DNA of 64,000 bases from an uncultured Candidatus Pelagibacter sp. GTDB lineage: Bacteria; Pseudomonadota; Alphaproteobacteria; Pelagibacterales; Pelagibacteraceae. The position numbers and the translations under genes were made by a program. The stretch covers positions 157,995 through 221,994 of the forward strand of contig NZ_CALSOW010000004.1 of NCBI RefSeq assembly GCF_943788075.1. Direction: 5' to 3'. The notes under the pieces are model-generated. The model saw only the letters and a program-made list of their open reading frames with translations, was not told the origin of the DNA and did not search any database. Within the stretch, counting starts at the first letter, position 1. Each line of letters starts with the position of its first letter. Of the stretch, positions 40,486 to 49,363 are shown piece after piece.

Positions 40486-41349
40486 ATGTACCTTTTTAAC
40501 TCCAAGGAGTCTATTGGGATGCTTTTTGGAATTTTTGCATATTTATCTTTTTCTATTTTAGATACAATTCAAAAAACTTTAATAATACATCATTCTATTT
40601 TTCAATTACTTTTGGTTAAATATTTTTTTGTTTTATTTTTAGCTTTATTTGAATCTAAAAGAAAAAATAATCTTTTTTTTTACAAATCAAAAGATATCAA
40701 ATTACAGATATTTAGAAGCTTACTATCAGTGATAGAGTCAGGTTGTTTTGTTTTATCATTTAAGTATTTATCATTAGCTAATGCTCATAGCATTGGTTCA
40801 CTTGCACCAGTAATAGTTGTTGCACTATCTGCAATAATTTTGAAAGAAAAAGTATCTGCTAAAACATGGATCGCAATTTTTATTGGCTTTGTTGGGGTTT
40901 TGATTATTCTAAGACCCACTTCATCAATATTTGATCCAAAAGCGTTGTTGCCATTAATTGCTGCATTTGTACTTGGACTTTATCAAATTATTACTAAAAA
41001 AGTTTCTGAACATGATGCGAATGAGACTTCATTATTTTATACATCAATCATTGGTTTAATAATTATGTCTTTATTGGCTTCTAAGTTTTGGACTCCAATT
41101 GATGGATATTCATACGCAATGTTTTTAGGTATTGGTATATTTTTTTCATTAGGTCTTTACCTTCAAATAATTGCATTGAGTAAAGCAAGAGCAAGTATTA
41201 TTCAGCCATTTCATTACACTTTAATTTTTTGGGCAATAATTTTTGGATATATATTTTATAATGATATTCCAGATATATTCACAGTTATTGGAGCTATAAT
41301 AATTACCTGTTCTGGTATCTTTGTTTTAAACCAATCTTCTAAAAATTAA
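40486..41349 (+). CDS. DMT/EamA family permease
   Basis: A 287-residue membrane protein with ten hydrophobic helices arranged as two EamA repeats (AIILKEKVSAKTWIAIFIGFVG closes the first; split as AIILKEKVS and IAIFIGFVGVLIIL). Such proteins export metabolites or import small organic solutes. Starts 3 bp after the glycosyltransferase stop. Substrate unknown. Confidence 0.82.
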   Translation: MYLFNSKESIGMLFGIFAYLSFSILDTIQKTLIIHHSIFQLLLVKYFFVLFLALFESKRKNNLFFYKSKDIKLQIFRSLLSVIESGCFVLSFKYLSLANAHSIGSLAPVIVVALSAIILKEKVSAKTWIAIFIGFVGVLIILRPTSSIFDPKALLPLIAAFVLGLYQIITKKVSEHDANETSLFYTSIIGLIIMSLLASKFWTPIDGYSYAMFLGIGIFFSLGLYLQIIALSKARASIIQPFHYTLIFWAIIFGYIFYNDIPDIFTVIGAIIITCSGIFVLNQSSKN

Positions 41350-41393
41350 ACTAAGATTGTTTATATTTCAGTTATACTTATAGTCATTTATTA

Positions 41394-42281
41394 ATGTCCA
41401 ATAACAAATTAGCTATTTTTTTAATCATCACCTCTGTTTTTTTTGGAACTGTAATGCTTTCTTTTTTAAAGATAGCTCAAGAAGATGTTAATGTTTATGT
41501 GGCTGGTTTTTTTAGATTTTTTTTAGGATTAGTAATTATTTTACCCTACATAATTAAGAATAAAGATGCTGTACTTAAAACAACTCATCTTAAACAACAT
41601 TTTTTAAGAGCAATACTTGGTTTACCTGCAATGCTTATATATTTTTCAGCTTTGGTGCTGCTTCCTATTGAAAAACTTACAGCAATATCTTTTGTAGTTC
41701 CTTTAATAGTAACAATACTTGCAGTTTTTTTTTTAGGAGAGAAGATTTATATATATCGAACTTTAGCGTTAATACTTGGTTTCAGCGGAATGTTAGTAAT
41801 TATTAGACCTGGTTTTGTAGATATATCTATTGGAGTTTATATGGTTTTATTTTCAGCATTACTTTGGTCAATTAATATAATTATAACTAAAAAAATTTCC
41901 AAAGATGATAGTGCAATTACTATTCTAGCTTATCAATCTATTTTTATGAGTCTTCTCAGCTTCATTATTGTTTTATTTTTTTGGGAAATGCCAAGCTTAA
42001 AAACATTCATCTACTTAATCTTAGCTGCCATGTGTGGAACTGTTTTACATTTAACGCTCAACCATGCATTTAAATTGGTTGATGTAAGCATGACTCAACC
42101 TTACTCATTTTTAAATTTAGTTTTTGCTTCTATTATTGGATATTTGGTATTTGATGAAATGCCAGATCTTTATACTTGGATTGGTGCTCTTATAATATTT
42201 ACCGGTGTTCTTATAATTTCTTACAGAGAAATGAAACTAGACAAAGATATAATTAGAAAAAGAATTGATATTAAATCTTAA
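41394..42281 (+). CDS. DMT/EamA family permease
   Basis: A 295-residue paralogue-type EamA permease with ten helices; the first repeat ends VFFLGEKIYIYRTLALILG and the second ends YLVFDEMPDLYTWIGALII. It is separated by 44 bp from the previous DMT gene, with TATACT at about 41373 offering a possible -10. Its 3' end overlaps the convergent tctA gene by 4 bp. Substrate unknown. Confidence 0.82.
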   Translation: MSNNKLAIFLIITSVFFGTVMLSFLKIAQEDVNVYVAGFFRFFLGLVIILPYIIKNKDAVLKTTHLKQHFLRAILGLPAMLIYFSALVLLPIEKLTAISFVVPLIVTILAVFFLGEKIYIYRTLALILGFSGMLVIIRPGFVDISIGVYMVLFSALLWSINIIITKKISKDDSAITILAYQSIFMSLLSFIIVLFFWEMPSLKTFIYLILAAMCGTVLHLTLNHAFKLVDVSMTQPYSFLNLVFASIIGYLVFDEMPDLYTWIGALIIFTGVLIISYREMKLDKDIIRKRIDIKS

Positions 42282-43777
42282 TTTTTTTTAGTAATTGTTT
42301 TGTAAATTTGCCATCCAACAATAAGAATAGTTGTTGCTAATATGCACGTTGTAAGAGTTCTATCCCATAAAAAAGTCCAAGAACCATCACTTAATAATAA
42401 AGACCTTCTTAAGTTTTCTTCCATCAATCCTCCTAGAACAAATGCAAGAATGAGTGGTGGCATTGGAAAATCATATAAGCGCATAAAAGTTGCAACTACA
42501 GCAATTCCAATCATTAAATAAATATCAAAATTGTTAAATGACATTACATAAATTCCTGTAATTGAGAAAAATAAAATAAGTGGAATTAAATAGTTTTTTG
42601 GTACAGCTAAAATTCTAGCTATGTAAGGAATTAAAGGTAAATTTAGAATAAGTAATACTACCATTCCAATATACATAGACATAATAACTGACCAAAATAT
42701 TTCAGGGTTAGTCATATAAAGTCTTGGACCTGGTTGAATACCAAAACCTAAAAGAGCACCCAACATTACAGCAGTAGTTCCACTTCCTGGAATACCTAGA
42801 GTTAATAAAGGAACAAACGCACCAGAACAAGCTGCGTTATTTGCGGTCTCAGGTGCAGCCAATCCGTGAACACTACCTTTGCCAAATTGTTCTTTCTCTT
42901 TATCATTAACTAAATTTCTCTCCATTCCATAAGCTAAAAATGATGCAATCGTTGCTCCTGCACCAGGTAAAACTCCTATTATAAAACCAATAATTGATGT
43001 TCGAGGAATAGTTTTTAACATCTTTGCTCTTTCTTCTTTATCAATTTTAATTGAGCCAAGTTCAGTTAAGGATACTTGTTTAGCAGCAGCTGTTGGATCA
43101 TTACGTTTTAAGATAATAGTTAACGCTTCACTCATTGCAAAAGTTGCCATTACAACAAGAACAAAACTTATTCCATCAGTTAAGTTCATATTATTAAATG
43201 TAAATCTTGTAATATCTGACAAGCTATCTTGGCCAACGGATGCTAACATTAAACCAAGCACAACCATCATCATTGCTTTAATAAATTGTCCTTTAGATGA
43301 AAAGGCAGCAATTGCAGTTAAACCTAAAATCATTAGTGCAAAATAATCTGGAGATCTAAACGATAAACTTACTTTTGATAAACTCGGTGCTAAAAATAAT
43401 AAATAAATTGCAGCAAGTGTTCCACCTGCAAAAGAACTCCAAGCAGCAATAGCTAAAGCTTTGCCAGCTTTACCTTGTTGTGCCATTGGGTAACCATCAA
43501 ATGATGTTGCAACAGTTCCAGGAACACCAGGTGCATTCAATAATATAGAAGAAGTAGATCCACCAAATACAGCACCATAATAAACACCAGCCATTAAAAT
43601 TAATCCAGTTGCTGGATCAAAACCATATGTAATTGGTATCATTAACGCAATTGCTGTCATTGGTCCAAGACCTGGAAGCATTCCAATGATTGTTCCAAAA
43701 AAACAACCAATCATCACCATAAAGATATTTTGAAAAGTAAGAGCTGTTGTTAGGCCAATTAAAATTCCTTCAATCAT
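42278..43777 (-). CDS. tctA: Tripartite tricarboxylate transporter permease TctA
   Basis: A 499-residue large membrane subunit of a TTT system with about 11-12 helices. The hallmark runs are GMLPGLGPMTAIALMIPITY and STSSILLNAPGVPGTVATSF near residues 32-110. It couples cation gradient to uptake of a carboxylate delivered by the periplasmic TctC. Its ATG overlaps the tctB stop (ATGA). Regulator and operator lie upstream of tctC. Confidence 0.93.
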   Translation of the reverse strand: MIEGILIGLTTALTFQNIFMVMIGCFFGTIIGMLPGLGPMTAIALMIPITYGFDPATGLILMAGVYYGAVFGGSTSSILLNAPGVPGTVATSFDGYPMAQQGKAGKALAIAAWSSFAGGTLAAIYLLFLAPSLSKVSLSFRSPDYFALMILGLTAIAAFSSKGQFIKAMMMVVLGLMLASVGQDSLSDITRFTFNNMNLTDGISFVLVVMATFAMSEALTIILKRNDPTAAAKQVSLTELGSIKIDKEERAKMLKTIPRTSIIGFIIGVLPGAGATIASFLAYGMERNLVNDKEKEQFGKGSVHGLAAPETANNAACSGAFVPLLTLGIPGSGTTAVMLGALLGFGIQPGPRLYMTNPEIFWSVIMSMYIGMVVLLILNLPLIPYIARILAVPKNYLIPLILFFSITGIYVMSFNNFDIYLMIGIAVVATFMRLYDFPMPPLILAFVLGGLMEENLRRSLLLSDGSWTFLWDRTLTTCILATTILIVGWQIYKTITKKN

Positions 43778-44244
43778 CCCATCACTCCAATTAATTTTAA
43801 AAATGGGTCTCTAAGATAAATATCAAGAACGCCGTGTAATAAGTACATAAATGCTGCAACAAATGGAAAAGATAGCATAAACATTAATATCCATCTTCTC
43901 TCACCTAGAAAATAATATGACCCCATCAAAAAGAAAGAGGTTGTTAAAAAATAACCAACTTTTAGGATGGTTGCTCCATATATAATTGCAATTAAAACTA
44001 AAATTCCTGTTTTTTTATATTCTAGAGTTTTATGCTCTACTTTAATTGTGTTTGGATCTGGTAAAATTAATTTTAATCCTGAAAAAAATAAACCAGCATA
44101 ACCTAAATAAATTGGAAATGTTCTGGCATTAAAAGGTGCATTTTCATCAAATGCAAAAACTTGAATTTGGTAAGCAGTATATAAATAAAATACTGAAAAA
44201 ATAAAAAAGAGCAGTGATATAATTTTTGTAGTATTTATATTCAC
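43774..44244 (-). CDS. tctB: Tripartite tricarboxylate transporter small subunit TctB
   Basis: A 156-residue membrane protein with four hydrophobic segments, the normal size for TctB. It lies between tctC and tctA on the same strand and overlaps tctA by 4 bp, in the canonical C-B-A order. A palindromic hairpin is at the tctC end, 16 bp upstream of its start. Confidence 0.88.
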   Translation of the reverse strand: MNINTTKIISLLFFIFSVFYLYTAYQIQVFAFDENAPFNARTFPIYLGYAGLFFSGLKLILPDPNTIKVEHKTLEYKKTGILVLIAIIYGATILKVGYFLTTSFFLMGSYYFLGERRWILMFMLSFPFVAAFMYLLHGVLDIYLRDPFLKLIGVMG

Positions 44245-44259
44245 TGCTCTAATTTTTAA

Positions 44260-44276
44260 ATAATCCTAAGGATTAT
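44260..44276 (-). promoter_or_regulatory. Stem-loop at tctC stop codon
   Basis: ATAATCCT-A-AGGATTAT is a perfect 8-bp inverted repeat with a one-base centre, overlapping the tctC stop (44273-44275). On the minus-strand transcript it is followed by TTTAAAAATT. It can act as a 3' stabiliser or weak terminator that lets tctC be expressed above tctB-tctA. The one-base loop means the centre of the stem must open to fold. Confidence 0.4.
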
Positions 44277-45253
44277 ATAACTCCTAATTTCTTCATAAGA
44301 GCTGTCATTTCTTCTGTTTGTTTTTCTAAGAAAGAAACAAACTTGTCACCTGGATTGTAAATATTAACCCAAGCATTTCTTGCTCTTACATTTTCCCATT
44401 CAGAAGTTTTCTGTACATCGCCTAGCATTTTAGCAATTGCATTTTTATCTGCACTGCTCATACCTGGAGGACCAAAAAATCCTCTCCAGTTAACGAATTG
44501 TACATCGTATCCTTGTTCTTTTAGAGTTGGTGCATCTGGAGCATCAGAAACTCTTGATGGAGCAGTAATACCAATAATTGTTACTTGGTCTCTTGCACCC
44601 ATAAGCTCACCTAAACCTGTAGAGATAATTTGTGTTTCTCCAGATAAAAGTCCAGCTAACGCTTTTCCACCAGCATCATAAGGAATGTAAGCTACATCAT
44701 TTGGATTAGCACCAGCAGCTTGGAAAGCCAAAGCACCAATTAAATGGTCCATGCTTCCTCTTACTGATCCACCTGCCATTTTGATTGAGCTTGGATTCTT
44801 CTTATATGCATCAACTACATCTTTAAAGTTTTTGTAAGGTGAGTTTTTTGCAACAGCAATCGCACCATAATCACCGATTACACCAGCGATTGGCACAACA
44901 TCTTTATAAGATAAAGTACCACTTCCACTCACGTAACCTTTGTGTCTAGTGATTGATCTTAAAACTAATGGTGTTGATTGAACTAAAACTGTATTTGCAG
45001 GTTTAGTATTAATCATGAAAGCTAATGCTTTTCCACCACCACCACCTGACATATTTTCAAATGATGCACTTTTTAACATACCAGCTTTTGTCAAAGCTTC
45101 TCCAGTACCTCTAGCAGTTCCATCCCAACCACCACCAGCACCACCACCAATTACGAAGTGAATTTTATCAATCGCGATTGAACTAGTTGTAGTTGCTGAG
45201 AATAATAGGATTGCTGAGAATAATACTGAAACTATTTTTTTAATGTTTGTCAT
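44273..45253 (-). CDS. tctC: TTT substrate-binding protein TctC
   Basis: A 326-residue periplasmic binding protein with a signal peptide (KKIVSVLFSAILLFSATTTSS, mature from about IAIDKIHFVIGGG). Features typical of the Bug/TctC family: GGGAGGGWDGTARG, GGSVRGSMDHLIGAL, AGANPNDVAYIPYDAGGKAL and WRGFFGPPGMS. Start taken at ATG 45253, 15 codons inside a longer reading, because AGAGGG precedes it and the signal peptide begins there. The ligand is likely a di/tricarboxylate or aromatic acid. Confidence 0.9.
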   Translation of the reverse strand: MTNIKKIVSVLFSAILLFSATTTSSIAIDKIHFVIGGGAGGGWDGTARGTGEALTKAGMLKSASFENMSGGGGGKALAFMINTKPANTVLVQSTPLVLRSITRHKGYVSGSGTLSYKDVVPIAGVIGDYGAIAVAKNSPYKNFKDVVDAYKKNPSSIKMAGGSVRGSMDHLIGALAFQAAGANPNDVAYIPYDAGGKALAGLLSGETQIISTGLGELMGARDQVTIIGITAPSRVSDAPDAPTLKEQGYDVQFVNWRGFFGPPGMSSADKNAIAKMLGDVQKTSEWENVRARNAWVNIYNPGDKFVSFLEKQTEEMTALMKKLGVI

Positions 45254-45326
45254 TATTTTCCCTCTATTAGTTTTTTTGATACTTAATAAATATTTCAAAC
45301 TAATGTCTAATAATAATGTTAGTATT

Positions 45327-45365
45327 GTTCTATTCTGTAGAACATGTTATTCTATTCAATAGAAT
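45327..45365. promoter_or_regulatory. Twin 17-bp palindromes, probable IclR operator
   Basis: GTTCTATTCTGTAGAAC (45327-45343) and ATTCTATTCAATAGAAT (45349-45365) share the half-site TTCTA/TAGAA; the second is a perfect inverted repeat around one central C. Centres are 22 bp apart, about two helical turns. They lie 4 bp before the IclR-family start codon (45370) and about 75 bp before tctC, so one regulator could control both divergent units and itself. Confidence 0.65.
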
Positions 45366-45369
45366 AATT

Positions 45370-46068
45370 ATGAAATCTAATAAAAATATTATTGGTGTTG
45401 ATGCAGTAAACAAAGCTTTAGAAATTTTAAACTGTTTCACAGAAAAAAATGAGTCTCTATCTATAACTAAAATTGCGAACATAACTGGAGATCATAAAAG
45501 TAGAATTTCAAGAATATCAAAGTCGCTTGAAAATTTTGGATATATTAGAAAAATAAGAAATGGAGAATTTAAAATCGGTCACTCTATTTCAAGATTATAT
45601 GAAATTTACGATAGTAGTTTTAATTTCAAAAATTCAATTAAATCTGAGTTAGATCTTATTTCTGCCAAAACAAATGAAACAGCCAGTTTTTTTGTAAAAC
45701 AGAAAGAATCAAGAATATGTATTCAAACTAGTGAGCCAAATAAAATAATTAAACATTCAATTCAAATTGGAACAAAGAAACCTCTGAATAAAGGTTCAAG
45801 TGGACATATCTTGTCATCTTATAATGATTTGCAAATAGAAAATAAAGAAACAATTTTAAAGCAAGGATACTCTATGTCATTTGGGGAAAGAGATAGAGAA
45901 ATAGCCTCTATATCAGTTCCAATATTTAGAACAAAGAAACAATTTTTAGGAGCTTTAACAATAACTGGGCATATCTCTAATTTTAATAAAAAAAACTGTT
46001 TAAATTTTTTAAATATTTTAAGATCTTCGAAAATTAAGATCGAAAAAAAATTAGATAAAATCCAGTAA
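45370..46068 (+). CDS. IclR family transcriptional regulator
   Basis: A 232-residue regulator: winged HTH about residues 8-65 (VDAVNKALEILNCFTEKN, LSITKIANITGDHKSRISRI) and a C-terminal IclR effector domain (ISVPIFRTKKQFLGALTITG). I took ATG 45370 rather than 45316 because the upstream reading passes through the two palindromes and the family begins near here. It probably senses the carboxylate carried by the divergent TTT system and binds the twin palindromes. Confidence 0.85.
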   Translation: MKSNKNIIGVDAVNKALEILNCFTEKNESLSITKIANITGDHKSRISRISKSLENFGYIRKIRNGEFKIGHSISRLYEIYDSSFNFKNSIKSELDLISAKTNETASFFVKQKESRICIQTSEPNKIIKHSIQIGTKKPLNKGSSGHILSSYNDLQIENKETILKQGYSMSFGERDREIASISVPIFRTKKQFLGALTITGHISNFNKKNCLNFLNILRSSKIKIEKKLDKIQ

Positions 46069-47120
46069 TGTTAAATCAAATCAATCAAATTTTCACAATA
46101 AAATTTATTTCTGTTTTAATAATTTCTTTTCCAAGTGCGATTATTGCTGATTATTTTAATATTCCTCTAGCTTGGTTTTTAGGCCCAATGATTGTCACAT
46201 CAATTGCTGCATTATCAGGTTTAAAAATCATCATGCCCAAAATTGTATTAAGCTTTATTTTGATAATCTTAGGTTTGCATATTGGAAATTACATAGATCA
46301 AAATTTATTTAATCAAATAAGTAATTGGATTTGGACTTCACTAATCATGCTAATCTATATAATAATTTGTATTTTAATTGTTGCTAAATACTTACAAAAA
46401 TTTGCAGGTTACGGTGAAAAGGCTTCGATATTTTCAGCAGCTCCTGGAGCGTTAGGTCCTTTAATGATTTTAGCTGAAAATGAAAAAACAGATTTATCTC
46501 AAGTTGCAACTTCACACTTAATAAGATTGATAATCATAATAACTGTAATTCCATTTATTATAGTAAATAATACTGGTAACGATGTTTTGTTAAATAATGA
46601 CTTCAATTATTTAGGTCAAAATCACTTAAATTTAATTTTACTTATTTTTGCATCGTTATTTTTTATTTTTGTTTTTGATAAAATTAGAGTTCCAGCAGCT
46701 TTACTCTCAGGTACATTATTTGCTAGTGGTTTGTTACAAATTACAGATATAGCATCATATAAATTACCAGATGAAACTGTAAATTTTTGTCTACTAATTC
46801 TTGGTTCTTCAGTTGGGTGTAGATTTGCAGAAAAAACTGTTAAAGAGATAGCTAACAATTCACTTCATAGTATTGTTGCTACAACTATATTGGTTTTGCT
46901 AGGTTTGCTTGCTGCATATGTTGCAACATTTTTTGTTGATACAAATATTTTAACCTTAATATTATCTTTCAGTCCTGGTGGAATTTATGAAGTTGCAGTT
47001 ATAGCAATTGCTTTTGATCTAGATCCAGACTTTGTCGCTTTTCATCATATAATAAGATTACTCTTTATACTTTTCACTGTTCCCATATTTTTAAGAGTAT
47101 TAGAAAAAATTAAGAAATAA
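46068..47120 (+). CDS. AbrB family membrane protein
   Basis: A 350-residue membrane protein with about ten helices and an internal duplication (FNIPLAWFLGPMIVTSIAAL and, in the second half, IRVPAALLSGTLFASGLLQI), as in the PF05145 'AbrB' (putative ammonia monooxygenase) family; it is unrelated to the AbrB DNA-binding protein. Its start overlaps the IclR stop by one base. A transport or regulatory role tied to the TTT locus is inferred from position only. Confidence 0.8.
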   Translation: MLNQINQIFTIKFISVLIISFPSAIIADYFNIPLAWFLGPMIVTSIAALSGLKIIMPKIVLSFILIILGLHIGNYIDQNLFNQISNWIWTSLIMLIYIIICILIVAKYLQKFAGYGEKASIFSAAPGALGPLMILAENEKTDLSQVATSHLIRLIIIITVIPFIIVNNTGNDVLLNNDFNYLGQNHLNLILLIFASLFFIFVFDKIRVPAALLSGTLFASGLLQITDIASYKLPDETVNFCLLILGSSVGCRFAEKTVKEIANNSLHSIVATTILVLLGLLAAYVATFFVDTNILTLILSFSPGGIYEVAVIAIAFDLDPDFVAFHHIIRLLFILFTVPIFLRVLEKIKK

Positions 47121-48051
47121 TTTCAGACAATCTTTCAAAAACTTTTTCTGGTGATAACTTCGATAACTCTGGAGCTTGTATTGCTTTAAAGTTTTCTCTT
47201 TCAATACTTACTTTAAAAGGAGTTGTGTGAGAACCAAATAATGCAATTCCTTTTGACCTTAAATGAGCTGTCATGTGAGCAGGTCCAGTATCATTTGCAA
47301 CAACAAATGAACTATCTTTAATCAATGCAGCTAATTGAGAAATATCTAGAGCTTTACCATTGTCTAAAACACAAAGAGCATTAATGGTTGATGCATCTTT
47401 AATTTCATCTGGCCCAGGTGCAATAACTACTTTAAATTTGTTTTCTAATTTTTCATTAATCATAGAAATTAAATCATTATAATAAGGCCATTTCTTAGAA
47501 GTTAAATGAGGTGAGCAAAAAGGAAAAAGTACAATATATTTTTCTAATTGATGGTAATTTTTTATTTGAGTTATATCTGATGGGCTCCACGAAAAATCAG
47601 GACTTAAGGTATGATGAGTTGTTATTCCAGAGCTTTTTAATTGATGATCAAATCTTGATAAAACTGAGTCTTTATCAAAATCTTCTTTTGTAGTCCCTTC
47701 GGGTAATGTCGTTTCAGTAGAAGACCAAATATCCTTTGATGCATTTGGAAACAATATTCTTTTATAAAAAGCTGTTCTGCTAGAATTTTGTAAGTCATAA
47801 ACTTTTGAAAAATTGTATTTTTTAATATTTCTCATTAATGAGTATAAATAGATCAGGTTTAGTCTTGATAGCCTCTTATCTAAAATAACATTTGAAATAT
47901 GTGGATTTTTTTTGAACAAATCAAAGTATGGTTTTGTAGTTAATAAATGAATTTGATCATCTTTATGATTTTCAGAAATATCTTGAATTGCCCCACATGC
48001 TTGAGCTATATCTCCTAAAGATCCATGTTTAATGATTAAAATATTAGACAT
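47110..48051 (-). CDS. Glycosyltransferase family 9, heptosyltransferase-like
   Basis: A 313-residue GT-B protein of the ADP-heptose:LPS heptosyltransferase family: KHGSLGDIAQACGAIQDI at the N-terminus, and FVVANDTGPAHMTAHLRSKGIALFG (read as VVANDTGPAHMTAH and GIALFG) for the donor site. Likely inner-core LPS assembly. The 3' end overlaps the convergent AbrB-type gene by 11 bp; the DUF6165 gene diverges 32 bp upstream. Confidence 0.82.
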   Translation of the reverse strand: MSNILIIKHGSLGDIAQACGAIQDISENHKDDQIHLLTTKPYFDLFKKNPHISNVILDKRLSRLNLIYLYSLMRNIKKYNFSKVYDLQNSSRTAFYKRILFPNASKDIWSSTETTLPEGTTKEDFDKDSVLSRFDHQLKSSGITTHHTLSPDFSWSPSDITQIKNYHQLEKYIVLFPFCSPHLTSKKWPYYNDLISMINEKLENKFKVVIAPGPDEIKDASTINALCVLDNGKALDISQLAALIKDSSFVVANDTGPAHMTAHLRSKGIALFGSHTTPFKVSIERENFKAIQAPELSKLSPEKVFERLSEIIS

Positions 48052-48083
48052 ATTTATAACAACTTAACATAGTATATTTTTTA

Positions 48084-48473
48084 ATGAATAAAATTCTAGT
48101 CGAAGTATCCGTTGGTGAATTATTGGACAAAATTTCTATCCTAGAAATTAAACAAGAAAAAATCAAAGATTCGGAAAAACTAAAATTTATTAATGAGGAG
48201 CACTCAATCCTTAAAAATCAATTAAATAACAATGTTAAATCTGATCAAAAGTTAAATGAACTTTTTGAGTCTTTAAAACAAATTAATGCAAAATTATGGG
48301 TAATTGAAGATGATAAAAGACAATGTGAAAAAGAAAAAGATTTTACAGAGACTTTTATTAAACTTTCAAGAGATGTTCATTTCTTAAATGACGACAGGGC
48401 TAAAATTAAGTTAGAAATTAACAATCATACAGGTTCAAAGATTAAAGAAATTAAAGAATATACTAGTTATTAA
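48084..48473 (+). CDS. DUF6165 family protein
   Basis: A 129-residue, mostly helical, charged protein (VEVSVGELLDKISILEIKQEKI, read in parts as VSVGELLDKISILEIK; then KLWVIEDDKRQCEKEKDF). It matches the DUF6165 pattern seen next to glycosyltransferases in many alphaproteobacteria. Function not established; the neighbour GT9 gene suggests a link to LPS or glycan assembly. Confidence 0.75.
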   Translation: MNKILVEVSVGELLDKISILEIKQEKIKDSEKLKFINEEHSILKNQLNNNVKSDQKLNELFESLKQINAKLWVIEDDKRQCEKEKDFTETFIKLSRDVHFLNDDRAKIKLEINNHTGSKIKEIKEYTSY

Positions 48474-48481
48474 GACTGTTA

Positions 48482-49363
48482 ATGAATAACTATGTTTTAT
48501 TTTTAATCACACTTTTTTGTTGGTCCCCCACTTGGTATTTGATTAAATTTCAATTAGGTTATGTAGATCCATTAGTATCTGTTTTTTATAGATTCTTAAT
48601 TGCAGCAATCATTTTTTTTATTTACCTATTAATCAAAAAACAGAATTTAAAATTTTCTATTAATAATCACATTTGGTTTTTATTTTTTGGAACTTGTCTT
48701 TATTCAATTAACTATGTTTTCTTTTACCTATCTAACACTTATTTAATAAGTGCATTTCCAGCAATTGTTTTTTCTACTGTTGTTATAATGAATATTTTAG
48801 GTGAAACTTTTTACTTCAAGAGAAAACCATCTTTAAAAACATTAATAGGTGCATTAATTGGAATGATTGGGATTGTGATCATTTTTAATGATGAGATTTT
48901 TAATTTTAGCTTTGAAAAAGGTACTCACATTGGATTATTTTTGGCATTAATTGGAACATTTTGTGCCTCAACAGGAAACATGGTTCATCAAAGAAATTTG
49001 AATAATAACTTTCCTCCACTACAAACAATTGCCTATGCTATGTTATATGGTTCTATTGTTACCTTATTAATTACACAGGTGCGTGGTACTGAATTATTAT
49101 TTGAATACAGCTTTAGCTATATAACATCTCTATTATATTTATCTATTTTTGGATCAATCTTTGCTTTTGTTTCATATTTAAAATTACTTGAAAAAGTTGG
49201 TCCAGGACGTGCTGGTTATGTTGGTGTTGTTATGCCTGTTCTTGCTTTAATAATATCTACAATTTTTGAGAAATTAGAGTGGCAAATAGATCTTATTGTT
49301 GGTCTTCCTATTTTAATTGTTGGTGCAGTTCTAGTTATCAATCAAAAAATAAAAGCTAATTAG
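48482..49363 (+). CDS. DMT/EamA family permease
   Basis: A 293-residue membrane protein with ten helices in two EamA repeats (FCWSPTWYLIKFQLGYVDP at the start, the repeat end GETFYFKRKPSLKTLIGALIG read as GETFYFKRKPSLKT, and KLLEKVGPGRAGYVGVVMP). Starts 8 bp after DUF6165; its 3' end overlaps the convergent PhyH gene by 4 bp. Substrate unknown. Confidence 0.82.
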   Translation: MNNYVLFLITLFCWSPTWYLIKFQLGYVDPLVSVFYRFLIAAIIFFIYLLIKKQNLKFSINNHIWFLFFGTCLYSINYVFFYLSNTYLISAFPAIVFSTVVIMNILGETFYFKRKPSLKTLIGALIGMIGIVIIFNDEIFNFSFEKGTHIGLFLALIGTFCASTGNMVHQRNLNNNFPPLQTIAYAMLYGSIVTLLITQVRGTELLFEYSFSYITSLLYLSIFGSIFAFVSYLKLLEKVGPGRAGYVGVVMPVLALIISTIFEKLEWQIDLIVGLPILIVGAVLVINQKIKAN

